Counted from the first letter of the stretch, positions 9,375 to 18,309 are shown. The stretch: DNA of 64,000 nucleotides from Candidatus Scalindua sp. (GCA_021776915.1 JAIQZU010000082.1:33579-97578); one strand, 5' to 3'. The notes: generated by a model not told the origin, from the sequence alone. Translations and numbers: made by a program.

Positions 9375-10034
9375 TTATATGTCATCAACCATGCGTTCTG
9401 TCTCATTTCCCAGCTTAACAAGCACCCTCTCCAATGATGACCGGTACTCCTCCACATCAGACTTTTCCAGTTTAGGCGGTACCATAATATGCTCTCCATA
9501 AAAAATTCTCGCCTTAGAAAAAGGCTTGGGTATGCAAAACCTGTCCCAGCTTGGAAGTTCCCAATACTTTGCCATATATATCATCATCGGAATTATGGGA
9601 TATTGTGTCTTCTGCCCTAATAGTATTGCTCCTGATTGAGCAACAAATCTGGGGCCTTTCGGACCGTCTGGCGTTATTGCCAAAGATATCGATTCCTCTT
9701 TTATCTTCTTTATCATTTTTAGCAACGCCTTTGCACCTCCCCTGGTTGTAGACCCCCTGGCAACACTGTAGCCTAACCTCTGAACAATCTGTGCAATATA
9801 TTCACCATCACGATGCTGGCTTATCAAAACCTTTACATTACGTCGTCTGCCTACGTAAGCCGGAAGCAGCATATGCGCATGCCAGAACGCGTATATCGCA
9901 TGTTTACCCTGACGCTCCAGGTTTCGTGAATAACCACCCGGAATTTCTTTAATACTCATTGTACTAAACAAAAGTCTGATAAAAATCGAGCCAAAAATAC
10001 CTACTAAGAAATACTTAATGCTTTGCAAATTCAT
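9375..10034 (-). CDS. DUF374 lysophospholipid acyltransferase-like protein
   Basis: 219 residues with the DUF374 pattern: an N-terminal hydrophobic anchor (~6-24), AFWHAHMLLPAY (~50), SQHRDGEYIAQIVQRLGY (~72), ARGSTTRGGAKAL (~92) and ITPDGPKGPRF (~119). These correspond to the acceptor/catalytic blocks of the LPLAT superfamily. DUF374 proteins are mostly found in diderm bacteria and are assumed to acylate lipid A-like or phospholipid acceptors; the substrate is not known. It is downstream of the DUF2851 gene on the same strand with a 44-bp gap. Confidence 0.82.
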   Translation of the reverse strand: MNLQSIKYFLVGIFGSIFIRLLFSTMSIKEIPGGYSRNLERQGKHAIYAFWHAHMLLPAYVGRRRNVKVLISQHRDGEYIAQIVQRLGYSVARGSTTRGGAKALLKMIKKIKEESISLAITPDGPKGPRFVAQSGAILLGQKTQYPIIPMMIYMAKYWELPSWDRFCIPKPFSKARIFYGEHIMVPPKLEKSDVEEYRSSLERVLVKLGNETERMVDDI

Positions 10035-10078
10035 TCTCTTTTCACCGTGTCCTTGTGTGATTCCTTTATTAAAATAAC

Positions 10079-11701
10079 CTATACCATTGAATTAATTGAC
10101 TGCAAAAGTACACATCTTTTGCATGCAATATCATCACTTTCGCAAAAATCCTTAAATACCTGCAAAAGCCCCTGCTGGCGCCTTGCCGTGTTCACGACGT
10201 CTTCTTTCTGTGTATCTTTTCCCAGGATTCTATAGTTCATAAACCTCGTAATATTATTAGGCGATAATTTTGAATGCAGCTTATAAGCCTTAAACAACCT
10301 CTCCTCTAATACCGCATCGTCCATTTTTCGTGCGTATGCCAGTAATACCGGAATAATTATGTTAATGAATATGACTGAAGACCGTTCCCTGCCAATCAAT
10401 CTTCCCCTGATTTTCAACCTTCTCCCTCCAAATATATAGTAATAGGACCAGTATTCATCGTATAGCTCTAAAAGAATAGACTCTGTATTTCTAATGATAG
10501 CCTTAATTCCTGCTATTCCACTCTTGCTATTATTTCTCTGCTCAAAAGACTTTAAAATCACTCTGAATATCCCAGTCTCAAAGTTTTCTGCAAGGAGACT
10601 GCTGATCGCAGCAATCCTCCTTGTCGGATAATTACCAGGCCTGGAATATTTAAAACTCCATAACCTTCCATCCATCGGTTTATTTTCAATATCATTTTTG
10701 ATTACTGACCATATCTGTTCAACTTCCTTGATATAATCAAGAGAAAGGCTATCCTTAGCGCTTGCGTATCTGGGTAACTGGCTGGGCAAAAGTCCAGACA
10801 TACCAAATAACAGTGCCTGTATCTTTCGGCTTCTTTCCTGTATGGAAACATCCGATGGTATTAAACTTTTTATCTCATTTATTGAGGCAATAGTCCCCAA
10901 ATGTTTGAACTGCTCTTTATTATTCTTATAGCCAAGTGATTCCATAATTGCTTCATACAGAACCTGCTCGAATGTCTGCGTGTTCAAGCGTTTCCTAAAT
11001 CTGCCGGCCTTAACCAATATCCTTTCATCACCTGCATAATCAAGAAAGTACCCAACCCATTTGTCATCAAGTGAAATTGCGCTCAGTCTCTTCTGGCAAG
11101 GCCCGGCATTAGCGCTGCCGGTGTGTGGATAGTTCTCGATATCGATCATATCGGAAAGTTTGTCCAATCTATATTTCAAGTAATTATAAAGCTCTAACTG
11201 AGGGACCAGCCGGTTCTTTAATTTAACATATTTATTCTTCCTGTCATTCCACATAAAGACGTGCAGACACACACCTTCATACTCCTTTTGTTTACTGTGT
11301 CCATGGCGCACCCAATCACCCGAACAGACATGTATTTCAACGTCCCCTTTTACAACACCCTTTCCTTCTAAAAGAATTTCAGCGTCTTTGAAATCGGGGC
11401 CTTCTTCCAGATTCCACAGGCCGGATGAAATAACCTCCATCCTTAATCCATCCTCAGTATACATTTTGTCCTTTTTAAAAAGCTGTTCAGACCATATGCA
11501 TTTTACTAACTGCTCCTTAATTTTCTTACCATTTACACTATACTGAAGGTCTCCATCTTCTTTAATGCTGCAAAATCGTCTGACAAGTTCACGATAATGT
11601 AACGTACAGAAATTATCAGCATAGTCCTTCTTTTCAAGCATGATTCTTTTCCCGGCTATAGTGACTTTACCACAAACGTCTACGCATATTTCGAGTGGCA
11701 T
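10079..11701 (-). CDS. DUF2851 family protein
   Basis: 540 residues. The N-terminal half carries the DUF2851 blocks: EQLVKCIWSEQLF (~62), GLWNLEEGPDFKDAEILLEG (~92), GDVEIHVCSGDWVRHGHSKQ (~117) and CLHVFMW. The family has no assigned activity. The conserved acidic and histidine residues (DVEIH, DWxxHxH) look like a metal or nuclease-like centre, which is only an inference. It sits between vanZ-like and DUF374 genes, 5 bp after the former, so the three probably form one transcript. Confidence 0.8.
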   Translation of the reverse strand: MPLEICVDVCGKVTIAGKRIMLEKKDYADNFCTLHYRELVRRFCSIKEDGDLQYSVNGKKIKEQLVKCIWSEQLFKKDKMYTEDGLRMEVISSGLWNLEEGPDFKDAEILLEGKGVVKGDVEIHVCSGDWVRHGHSKQKEYEGVCLHVFMWNDRKNKYVKLKNRLVPQLELYNYLKYRLDKLSDMIDIENYPHTGSANAGPCQKRLSAISLDDKWVGYFLDYAGDERILVKAGRFRKRLNTQTFEQVLYEAIMESLGYKNNKEQFKHLGTIASINEIKSLIPSDVSIQERSRKIQALLFGMSGLLPSQLPRYASAKDSLSLDYIKEVEQIWSVIKNDIENKPMDGRLWSFKYSRPGNYPTRRIAAISSLLAENFETGIFRVILKSFEQRNNSKSGIAGIKAIIRNTESILLELYDEYWSYYYIFGGRRLKIRGRLIGRERSSVIFINIIIPVLLAYARKMDDAVLEERLFKAYKLHSKLSPNNITRFMNYRILGKDTQKEDVVNTARRQQGLLQVFKDFCESDDIACKRCVLLQSINSMV

Positions 11702-11706
11702 ATTTG

Positions 11707-12297
11707 TTATGAACTATCTGTATGATCAACCAACACAACTTTCCTCTTACTTATCACCATCGCTATTAACAACTGTACCAATATACCTGCAGTCCCATTC
11801 ATTATTATATCTCTTATATCAAAGACCCTATTAGGTAATAACCACTGAATTCCCTCATCAATAGCCCCAAAAACAAATACTATAATTGACGAGAAAATAT
11901 ATATAGATACATTATTTATGTCATGCGTAAGAGCCAGATAAATCAAGGCACTTAGAACTCCGTATTCAATATAATGCACCTGCTCCTCTGGCAGTTCAAG
12001 AATATAGATAACAAGCCCGTACAAACAACTTATAAATGAAAACCACAAATATTGGCTCACGCTATAACGTTCACGGTTACTAATGATATGAGCTAAGACA
12101 AGAGATAATATTATAAGAAACATTATACCAACACTCAGGTTCAGGTAGCCCTTTAAGGTCATCTTCAAGAAATTCAGGATAGGCCTCATTATGTAAAGTG
12201 TCGAGTAAATGAGCGTAACGTAACAGGCTATCAAAGACCATAAGAACGTCTTGTTTTGGAACCATTTACTATACTTTTTCGTACTATGTATATACAT
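11707..12297 (-). CDS. VanZ-like membrane protein
   Basis: 196 residues with five to six hydrophobic segments. The VanZ signature is visible as EEQVHYIEYGVLSALIY (~105), GAIDEGIQWLLPNRVFD (~145) and DIIMNGTAGILVQLL (~163). VanZ gives low-level teicoplanin resistance in its namesake, but most relatives have no known role and sit in the inner membrane. It starts a three-gene minus-strand run with DUF2851 and DUF374. Confidence 0.8.
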   Translation of the reverse strand: MYIHSTKKYSKWFQNKTFLWSLIACYVTLIYSTLYIMRPILNFLKMTLKGYLNLSVGIMFLIILSLVLAHIISNRERYSVSQYLWFSFISCLYGLVIYILELPEEQVHYIEYGVLSALIYLALTHDINNVSIYIFSSIIVFVFGAIDEGIQWLLPNRVFDIRDIIMNGTAGILVQLLIAMVISKRKVVLVDHTDSS

Positions 12298-13009
12298 TTA
12301 AGCAAAAGGTAATAAAATCAAATACTAAAATCAAGGTAATAGTTCACCGCTTAGCAAAGCTCGCAAAGTTATTATTTTCTAAAAGTAAGTGATGAAAATT
12401 GCTGAACAATCCTGAAATTATGTTGTTTTAAATTTTTCCAAAGTTTTCTTGCGTTCTGCGCTCTTGCGGTGCGCTAGACTGTGACAAATCAAGCAGTTTA
12501 ATTTGCACGTATGAATCGGGGTTCCATTTCGAAACGGCACGGGCGGGAAAAAACGTAAACCCGTACAACAAAATTTCGGATAGACACTGAAATGAAGTGC
12601 ATTGGTGCATCGGCGATGCTATTAACCTCGAAAGTATTATTTCTGTGTCATTTCGTGCCCGCCCGGACAGGTCGTTCGGACAGGTATTTCGTAGACTCTT
12701 TTGAAATTCGAGGACAGTAAATTAATCAATAAAAAAAGAGGGCAATAAATATCCACCACCCTCTTTGACTGAGACATTATCGATAATTCAAACTGGTGCT
12801 ATTACTGTCATAACATTTTTAGTCTCTATCTAACGACGTGGCAAATTTCATGGCTGAAAAAGAAAGATTGATATTCAGGAGAGGATTATAAACTCAGGAG
12901 TAAACGGCACAAGTATCATTAAAGGGTAATGGACAGTAGCTTTTAACCAATTACTTTTTGAGTAGGTTAACTTGCAACTGAAGAAACTGTAGATATCATG
13001 ATGCCCATG
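12298..13009. other. Long gene-poor region with repeat and terminator
   Basis: No convincing gene on either strand. It holds a REP-like GC-rich core at 12658-12685 (GCCCGCCCGGACAGG then TCGTTCGGACAGG), flanked by weak inverted arms CTCGAA (12628-12633) and TTCGAG (12711-12716), and a minus-strand terminator at 12731-12766. The short open frames here have no ribosome site and look spurious. Confidence 0.5.
12731..12766 (-). terminator. Rho-independent terminator, minus strand
   Basis: On the minus strand AAAGAGGG (12766-12759) pairs with CCCTCTTT (12742-12735), followed by an uninterrupted T-run. The nearest minus-strand gene ends 240 bp away at 13010, so it may end that transcript or an untranslated RNA from 12770-13000. 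Confidence 0.65.
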
Positions 13010-13195
13010 CTAAAATAAATACATAGTAGAAAAATCCATAATGGGCTTATAGAGAACAACCAGGACAATAAAGATACATGTGTAAACTAAGGCCATCTCA
13101 TTTGTCAATGGAAGAATCCCTAATTGTGCTAAAAGTCTTCTTAGAAACGGTTTCTTTTTTTGTTTCCTTTTACGGTACTTATTATCGACAGGCAT
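13010..13195 (-). CDS. Possible small single-pass membrane protein
   Basis: 61 residues. A strongly basic head (KYRKRKQKKKPFLRR) is followed by one predicted membrane helix (MALVYTCIFIVLVVLYKPIM). This is the topology of a small inner-membrane protein with its N-terminus in the cytoplasm. There is no good Shine-Dalgarno sequence, so the gene is uncertain. I recognise no family. Confidence 0.35.
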   Translation of the reverse strand: MPVDNKYRKRKQKKKPFLRRLLAQLGILPLTNEMALVYTCIFIVLVVLYKPIMDFSTMYLF

Positions 13196-13339
13196 TGATT
13201 TCTACTTGTTATGAAAGAAAAAATAGTTGTAAAAGCTATATCTATAATAATCGGTTAATATCTTTATAACTTTAGTCAAATTCAGTCTATACCGCATACA
13301 ATAAAGCAAGTACGAAACTGATCATACAATCAACCATTT

Positions 13340-13534
13340 TTAGCTATGCAAAGCAGATGCAGTCCCTTTTACCAAACCACTTATTTGATTTCTAACTTTT
13401 CGAGTATTTTCCATGTATCTGAAGTGTAGTTTCTGTTCATATCCATTGTTTATATTTCCACCTTTAATGATTGTTAACATAAATAATATACACAATGCCC
13501 AAACTATAAATCCGACTATAAACCAGAGAACCAT
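13340..13534 (-). CDS. Small membrane protein, unknown
   Basis: 64 residues. An N-terminal hydrophobic helix (residues ~2-23, LWFIVGFIVWALCILFMLTI) is followed by a basic soluble tail. A strong AGGAGGTG ribosome site lies just before the ATG, which is the main reason to accept it as a gene. No family is recognised. It may act in the membrane with the 61-residue neighbour, but nothing ties them apart from closeness. Confidence 0.55.
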   Translation of the reverse strand: MVLWFIVGFIVWALCILFMLTIIKGGNINNGYEQKLHFRYMENTRKVRNQISGLVKGTASALHS

Positions 13535-13909
13535 TTTCTCCCACCTCCTGACTTAAAACTTGCAATTTACTAGTTGAAAAATGTTATATTAATTGCACAT
13601 TTAATGCTTAATTCGCAACAACCGTACCATTTCTTCACTTATTGCATGCAATATCATTCCAAAATACCACACTTTCGAGACAATGCCTGTAACACCTTGC
13701 TACCGTATTGCTTACGAATGCCACCCTATCAGATTATTGCTTCCGGCTGTTACTTCTCTAAAAACAGCCTTCAACATTTAGCTTAAAAGTGTCCATTAAT
13801 TCATCAATTGCCATGTTTAATTCAAAGGTGTACGATGGAATATAAACTGCAGGCCTGACATGCCTTTTGGCGGAGGGAGATGTGGTTCGTGGTAAAGAAG
13901 GTTCACCAT
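13535..13909. other. Gene-poor stretch
   Basis: No accepted gene. On the minus strand a 58-codon frame (13758-13934) is discussed as a possible remnant. The plus-strand frame at 13574-13786 has no ribosome site and a shadow-like composition. Confidence 0.4.
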
Positions 13910-13934
13910 CTACAACGAAAAGTATAAGCAACAA
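13758..13934 (-). CDS. Possible short coding remnant
   Basis: A 58-codon frame opening at TTG 13934, overlapping the end of the DUF1566 gene in another frame. The translation contains VVDGEPSLPRTTS, HVRPAVYIPSYTFELN and MAIDELMDTFKLN, which looks protein-like. There is no ribosome site. It could be the tail of an older, longer gene. Confidence 0.2.
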   Translation of the reverse strand: MLLILFVVDGEPSLPRTTSPSAKRHVRPAVYIPSYTFELNMAIDELMDTFKLNVEGCF

Positions 13935-15082
13935 TAATCAAATAACTCGGATAACCAGGCTACATGATCACGTTGTTTCACAGTACGAACCGGACGGGCA
14001 TAGAAGTAGTTGTCATCGTACCACACGACGAGACTGTAATTGAAGTACACACCCCATGCTGCGGATTCCGAACTATGGCTATCGCCGGTCCACATCCATC
14101 TTTGCTCTTTGCTGAATACAGGCTCTATATACAGGTCGCCATTCTTTCTACTCAATTCCAACAATGATACAGCTTCCTCTAAAGTCGGTAACCGCCAATC
14201 ATTATACCCGGCGTACCCCCTCTCTCTTAAGCCACTCACCCACTGCGTTGCCTCCTGCCATGTCACAGGTTCGGAAGAACCGGACTGAAACCACATCAAG
14301 TTAGTTACATTGTCTACAACGACCTTGTCACCATTTATTATCTTTAACGCATAATTATGATTAATCGTACTGCAACCATAAAACCCCTTTTCATGTTTTT
14401 TGTGTATTGTTATAGTCCCCATTGCCTGTGCTTCAGATACAGACAATTTTTTATAGGAGGAACGCAGTGCCACATGTTGCACAAAATGGCTTTCGTCTGA
14501 CTCTGGCCATTCAGGGTTAATTAAAACCCTCAGTCTAATGAAACTTGCGTCCAGTTGACTAAGCATGTTTTTTATAAATGATTCATCCAGTACTATTGTC
14601 TCTCCACGAACATCAGTAAAAGACTTATTATTTGTGATCGAATGCAGTATTATACCTGCATTCTTTTTTGACACTTCTAATTGACTGACAAATGATTTAC
14701 TAAAAGCAGAATATCCAGCGCTCTCTTCTACAAAAGGAACTTCTCCATTAATCCATTTATCCAATTCACCTTCCAACTCAATCAACCTTCCGGTTTTTAC
14801 TAATTTACCGTAAACTTGCGAAATCATAACACTTTCCCAAAGTTCTTTCTGGTACTCATTTAGAAAAGTTGTCTGACTGATTAACCATTTTTGCAACGGA
14901 ATCCATTCTTCCTTGCTAAGAGCAGGCGCCTCAACCCAAAAATTCCGGTGCATTTCCCTATCAATACAACCATCGTCAGCCAGCACCTGTTGCAGTATCA
15001 ATACTTGTTCCTGTGTAAATGACTGAGCATTCGCCACAAGGGGAAACAGCAAACAGATAAATATGAGTACCAGTCTTTTCAG
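13910..15082 (-). CDS. Secreted DUF1566 (Lcl-type C-terminal) protein, probable CTG start
   Basis: From 15082 the product is ~390 residues: signal peptide (KRLVLIFICLLFPLVANA, cut after ANA), a helical middle part, then a C-terminal DUF1566 domain with VTNLMWFQSG, TWQEATQWVSGL, YNDWRLPTLEEAVSLLE and YFYARPVRTVKQ. DUF1566/Lcl_C domains are found in secreted or surface proteins and are related to formylglycine-generating-enzyme folds; no activity is known. A near-perfect GGAGGTGAT site ends 8 nt before CTG 15082, and that start gives an ideal signal peptide. Upstream in-frame ATGs at 15109 and 15187 have no ribosome site. Confidence 0.75.
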   Translation of the reverse strand: MKRLVLIFICLLFPLVANAQSFTQEQVLILQQVLADDGCIDREMHRNFWVEAPALSKEEWIPLQKWLISQTTFLNEYQKELWESVMISQVYGKLVKTGRLIELEGELDKWINGEVPFVEESAGYSAFSKSFVSQLEVSKKNAGIILHSITNNKSFTDVRGETIVLDESFIKNMLSQLDASFIRLRVLINPEWPESDESHFVQHVALRSSYKKLSVSEAQAMGTITIHKKHEKGFYGCSTINHNYALKIINGDKVVVDNVTNLMWFQSGSSEPVTWQEATQWVSGLRERGYAGYNDWRLPTLEEAVSLLELSRKNGDLYIEPVFSKEQRWMWTGDSHSSESAAWGVYFNYSLVVWYDDNYFYARPVRTVKQRDHVAWLSELFDYCCLYFSL

Positions 15083-15271
15083 CCTTATCACCTCCAACCG
15101 GCACAACATTACTCTTATATTACTGTGATAAAAGCTAATCACTCTACAGAACTGTTTCGTATAAATGAGTTTTTTCCAGATTTCCATTTAAAAAGATATG
15201 CCCATAATTACACTTGATAAGTTAATGGTGTTTAAGGGAAATGATAATGGTATAGGATGAACCATTCCATC

Positions 15272-15631
15272 TTAGCCTTTCAACCAGAAGTCTAATTCGT
15301 CCGTGATCTTGTCATAGTCACCGACATTAAGGCTTAGTAGATTCCTGAGATGTGTCATTGTACCTACGTCTTCTCTCAGGAATTTAAATCCCAGATTATT
15401 CTTGTGTATGTGTGTAAGCTCAGCTTCAAATATCAACTTAATATCAGAAGAATGAAGATAGATTATTAATGTGCAGCCGTCATGCATTTTCAGAGGAATT
15501 TGATCTTTAAAGCTTAATAATGCCCCCCTCAAAGACAAATCTAACAGATCTCCTTCATAAACATTGTCATTGAACTCTATTTGAGTCCTGGCAGTAAAAT
15601 TGATACGGCTGAAATATCGTTTATCATCCAT
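15272..15631 (-). CDS. PilZ domain protein
   Basis: 119 residues, essentially one PilZ domain. The N-terminal RYFSR (residues 5-9) fits the arginine c-di-GMP binding motif RxxxR, and DLSLRGALL (~31) fits [D/N]xSxxG. Single-domain PilZ proteins act as c-di-GMP receptors or adaptors, so a role in motility or surface behaviour is likely but unproven. AGGAGGATAAG precedes the ATG. A second PilZ protein lies at 28791-29210. Confidence 0.85.
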   Translation of the reverse strand: MDDKRYFSRINFTARTQIEFNDNVYEGDLLDLSLRGALLSFKDQIPLKMHDGCTLIIYLHSSDIKLIFEAELTHIHKNNLGFKFLREDVGTMTHLRNLLSLNVGDYDKITDELDFWLKG

Positions 15632-15699
15632 CTTCTTATCCTCCTATAAAGACCTTGTTTAAACATATATATTTACGAAAAGGCTACCACTGAAGAAGA

Positions 15700-16179
15700 A
15701 TGTTTTCAAGACAAATTTCTATTTGTACTATTGAAACAATTTATATTAGAATAGCACAAGTTATGAACCATCTTCCTGTTAACAACCCGGCAATCGTTGA
15801 AATATACAAAGAACTCGAGGCAGAACTTGCGGGTATCAATCCAGGCTGTAATACCTGTGGAACCTGTTGTCATTTTGATGAATTTAACCATGTATTGTAT
15901 GCTTCAACCATTGAAACAGACTATATCCTGAAAAACGTAGAAATACCACCTTTTGACCCTGACCAGGGGACATGCCCATTTCTTTCAGACAATAAGTGCA
16001 CAATAAGAGAACACAGGGCACTTGGATGCCGGGTCTTTTTCTGCAACCCTGATTACACAGAAACCCTGCAGGATATATACGAGAAATATTATACGAAGAT
16101 TAAGGATCTGGCCGTAAAGAATCAAACCGAATGGAACTATGCGCCAATGATGAAGCTGCTTAAGCAAAATGATGGCTAA
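15700..16179 (+). CDS. YkgJ-family cysteine cluster protein
   Basis: 159 residues. The cysteine pattern CNTCGTCC (~50), CPFLSDNKCTIREHRALGCRVFFC (~91-116, given here as its key cysteines) matches the YkgJ/DUF3109-type zinc or iron-sulfur cluster family, whose function is not settled. The first ~20 residues (FSRQISICTIETIYIR) are atypical. The methionine at residue 22 (MNHLPVNN) may be the true start; neither has a strong ribosome site. Confidence 0.78.
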   Translation: MFSRQISICTIETIYIRIAQVMNHLPVNNPAIVEIYKELEAELAGINPGCNTCGTCCHFDEFNHVLYASTIETDYILKNVEIPPFDPDQGTCPFLSDNKCTIREHRALGCRVFFCNPDYTETLQDIYEKYYTKIKDLAVKNQTEWNYAPMMKLLKQNDG

Positions 16180-16227
16180 TTTCTTACAACCAGCAAAGCA
16201 GACACAATCTTGCAGACAAATAAAATC

Positions 16228-17142
16228 TCAAATCGCAAATCGTGAATCCATTAACACCCCATATCTCAAACCCCTTGAGCTTATACTGCAGTTTGGAAAT
16301 CTCAATTTCTCCATCGTTCTCCACATAATCATCGCCCCTGCCAGTAAGACGTCTGCACGTTTTGGTTCGATACCAACCTGCTCTCGTCTTTCAGCAACTG
16401 TCATGGACTTCAGGTCTGCAACCATTTGTTGCAAATTCTCCTTCGACAACTGAACTTTCTCTACTTTGGCAGCATCAAACACATCTTGCTCCAGATGCCA
16501 TGAAGCGAGTGTAGTTGCAGTACCCGCCACAGCCAGCATTTGCATATCTGCCGGAATAGAATTTCGCCAGTCCACAAGTTCATCAAGCTTATTATCTATT
16601 TTATCAAGGCAGACCACATATTCTTCATCGGCTACTGGATCAGACTTCAGATATCTTTCCGTAAAACGTACAGACCCTAAATCCACACTTCGATCCTCTT
16701 CTGCCGCCACAAACTCGGTACTTCCGCCTCCTATATCCACCACAGTATAGTTAGACGGGGCCATGCCGGGAAGCAGAGAACCCAAGAAACTCAAACGCGC
16801 TTCGTCCTTCCCGGAAAGAACTGTGAACCTGAAGCCGTAATCTGATTCAACCTTATCAAAAAAAACTACACCGTTTGAGGCATCCCTTGCCTGACTGGTA
16901 GCCACGCATACCACATCGCCAGGCGATATACCGGCTTCAGAGATTATCTCTTTATATTCGGCAAGGCATGTAAGTGTTCTTTCCATAGCCTTCGGCTGCA
17001 GACTTCTGGTTTTGTCCACACCTTCACCCAGACGAATAATTCGGGCATAATCGCCCATCACCTTCTTTATCTGTCCAGACTCAACCTTCGCCAGAAGCAT
17101 AAGACAGGTATTAGTCCCTAAATCAATTGACGCTCTCAGCAT
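16228..17142 (-). CDS. Ppx/GppA phosphatase
   Basis: 304 residues with the actin-like ATPase fold motifs: MLRASIDLGTNTCLMLLAKV at the start (phosphate 1), VVDIGGGSTEFVA (~140, phosphate 2) and ILAxTATTLAS-type motif LAVAGTATTLASW (~208). This is the short single-domain form typical of exopolyphosphatase/pppGpp phosphohydrolases. It acts on polyphosphate or pppGpp in the cytoplasm. It is divergent from the sigma-54 region at 17.4-17.6 kb. Confidence 0.9.
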   Translation of the reverse strand: MLRASIDLGTNTCLMLLAKVESGQIKKVMGDYARIIRLGEGVDKTRSLQPKAMERTLTCLAEYKEIISEAGISPGDVVCVATSQARDASNGVVFFDKVESDYGFRFTVLSGKDEARLSFLGSLLPGMAPSNYTVVDIGGGSTEFVAAEEDRSVDLGSVRFTERYLKSDPVADEEYVVCLDKIDNKLDELVDWRNSIPADMQMLAVAGTATTLASWHLEQDVFDAAKVEKVQLSKENLQQMVADLKSMTVAERREQVGIEPKRADVLLAGAMIMWRTMEKLRFPNCSISSRGLRYGVLMDSRFAI

Positions 17143-17382
17143 TTAATTTCCTTTTATTCCCTATAATAGCCCTAGCTCATCCAGAAGTATAACTTTTGTC
17201 AGAAACCAACATCATTTTGTCTCCTAATAGAATTTGCTATACATTATTATCAGAGACTATGCATATACTATATATTCCAAAAGTATTTTCCAGAGCTTTT
17301 TATGTATATTCTCTGATTCTATTCTGAAATAGTTCATTTTATTACGCATGTTACATAGCCGTCCCATAGCAAACTTTACCTG

Positions 17383-17440
17383 TTGACATTGTGTCTTCAA
17401 AAATTTTGAGTGGCAATATTATATTTGACATTCTGTCAAA
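17383..17440. promoter_or_regulatory. Two inverted-repeat sites, candidate enhancer for a sigma-54 activator
   Basis: TTTGACA-TTC-TGTCAAA (17424-17440) is a perfect 7+7 palindrome. A second, shorter copy, TTGACA-TTG-TGTC (17383-17395), lies exactly 42 bp upstream centre to centre (four helical turns). Both share GACA-N3-TGTC. They sit about 150 and 195 bp before the expected start of the sigma-54 promoter, the usual place for bacterial enhancer-binding proteins. Confidence 0.6.
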
Positions 17441-17556
17441 CGTGTGTCGTGTTTAGGTTGTATTGAAAATAAACATATAATTAATAATTTTTATATCTAT
17501 ATATATTTAGCTGTACTTACAGAAAACAAGATTATGTTTTTTGTGCCTTTTTGATT

Positions 17557-17572
17557 TTGGCACTATAGTTGC
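17557..17572 (+). promoter_or_regulatory. Sigma-54 (RpoN) promoter
   Basis: TTGGCAC-TATAG-TTGC matches the -24/-12 consensus TGGCAC-N5-TTGC with the required 10 bp between GG and GC. It points toward the YceI gene; transcription would start near 17584. Confidence 0.75.
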
Positions 17573-17583
17573 GAAAATCAAAA

Positions 17584-17709
17584 TACTTCGTTGTACTTGA
17601 TTTTTATTAATGTGTATTATTTTACCAAAAATCGCTTTTACATATATGCTCCAAACACGTAGTCTTTCTATGATTCAATCATTCCGTCATAGTGACGGCT
17701 TTTTATTTT
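17584..17709 (+). ncRNA. Candidate short RNA or terminated leader from the sigma-54 promoter
   Basis: A transcript from the expected start at 17584 would meet an intrinsic terminator at 17684-17709 after ~125 nt, before the YceI start codon. It could be a free small RNA, or a leader whose terminator is overridden. I see no long open frame in it. This is inference from the promoter and terminator alone. Confidence 0.4.
17684..17709 (+). terminator. Intrinsic terminator ahead of the YceI gene
   Basis: CCGTCA (17684-17689), loop TAG, TGACGG (17693-17698), then CTTTTTATTTT. It is a short but clean stem with a T-rich tail. Confidence 0.6.
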
Positions 17710-17738
17710 AAAAAAGAAGAAACTGAGGAGGAAAGATC

Positions 17739-18296
17739 ATGTCTTTAAAAACTGGTACGTATAGTTTGAATGGCAATTCCGGTAAGGTGTCTGCTTATAC
17801 TTTTAAGTCAGGTTTACTTAGTAAAATAGCACACGATTTATTAATTGATATAAATGATTTCAAAGTTGATGTAGACGTGCCTGAGGGTGGTTTTGCTTCC
17901 GGAAGCCTGAAACTGGAAATACAGACTAATTCTCTAAAAGTAGATTGTGCAATGAAAGATGGAGAACGCAATCCGGGCACATTAAAAGAAAAGGATATAG
18001 CAGATATTGAAGCAGATATGGCCAAGAAGGTTTTACATCCGGACAAATATTCTACTGCCAGTTTCAGTTCCAAGTCTATTCAGGAAAATGGTGACAGTTG
18101 TCATGTAAGCGGAGATTTAAGTCTGCACGGAGTTACCAAGCCTATAGATTTTGATATAGATACAAGCAGTGGCGGTTTAAAAGGAAGATTTACCATAGTC
18201 CAGACAGACTACGGAATTAAACCTTTCAAGGCTATGATGGGGACTTTGAAGATAAAAGACGAGATGGATATCGGCTTTGATTTGTCTTTAGGCTGA
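17739..18296 (+). CDS. YceI-family lipid-binding protein, cytoplasmic form
   Basis: 185 residues covering one YceI lipocalin-like barrel: YSLNGNSGKVSAYTFKSGL at the start, KVLHPDKYSTASFSSKSI (~98), GDLSLHGVTKPIDFDID (~128) and the FKAMMGTLKIKDE tail. YceI proteins bind polyisoprenoid-type chains in the periplasm, but this copy has no signal peptide, so it should stay in the cytoplasm. AGGAGG lies 9 nt before the ATG. A sigma-54 promoter, two activator sites and a terminator precede it, implying tight, signal-dependent control. Confidence 0.85.
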   Translation: MSLKTGTYSLNGNSGKVSAYTFKSGLLSKIAHDLLIDINDFKVDVDVPEGGFASGSLKLEIQTNSLKVDCAMKDGERNPGTLKEKDIADIEADMAKKVLHPDKYSTASFSSKSIQENGDSCHVSGDLSLHGVTKPIDFDIDTSSGGLKGRFTIVQTDYGIKPFKAMMGTLKIKDEMDIGFDLSLG

Positions 18297-18309
18297 ATAA
18301 ATATGGATT

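Noticed and set aside
12428..12610. 60-residue minus-strand frame
   Set aside because: No ribosome site; the translation (SAPQERRTQEN) is typical of noncoding repeat sequence.
13574..13786. 70-residue plus-strand frame
   Set aside because: No ribosome site and odd composition rich in H, Y and C; no similarity seen.
17424..17440. FNR/DNR-type box
   Set aside because: TTGAC...GTCAA is present but the spacer is 5 nt, not the 4 nt these regulators need; the pairing with a second site and a sigma-54 promoter fits an enhancer-binding protein better.
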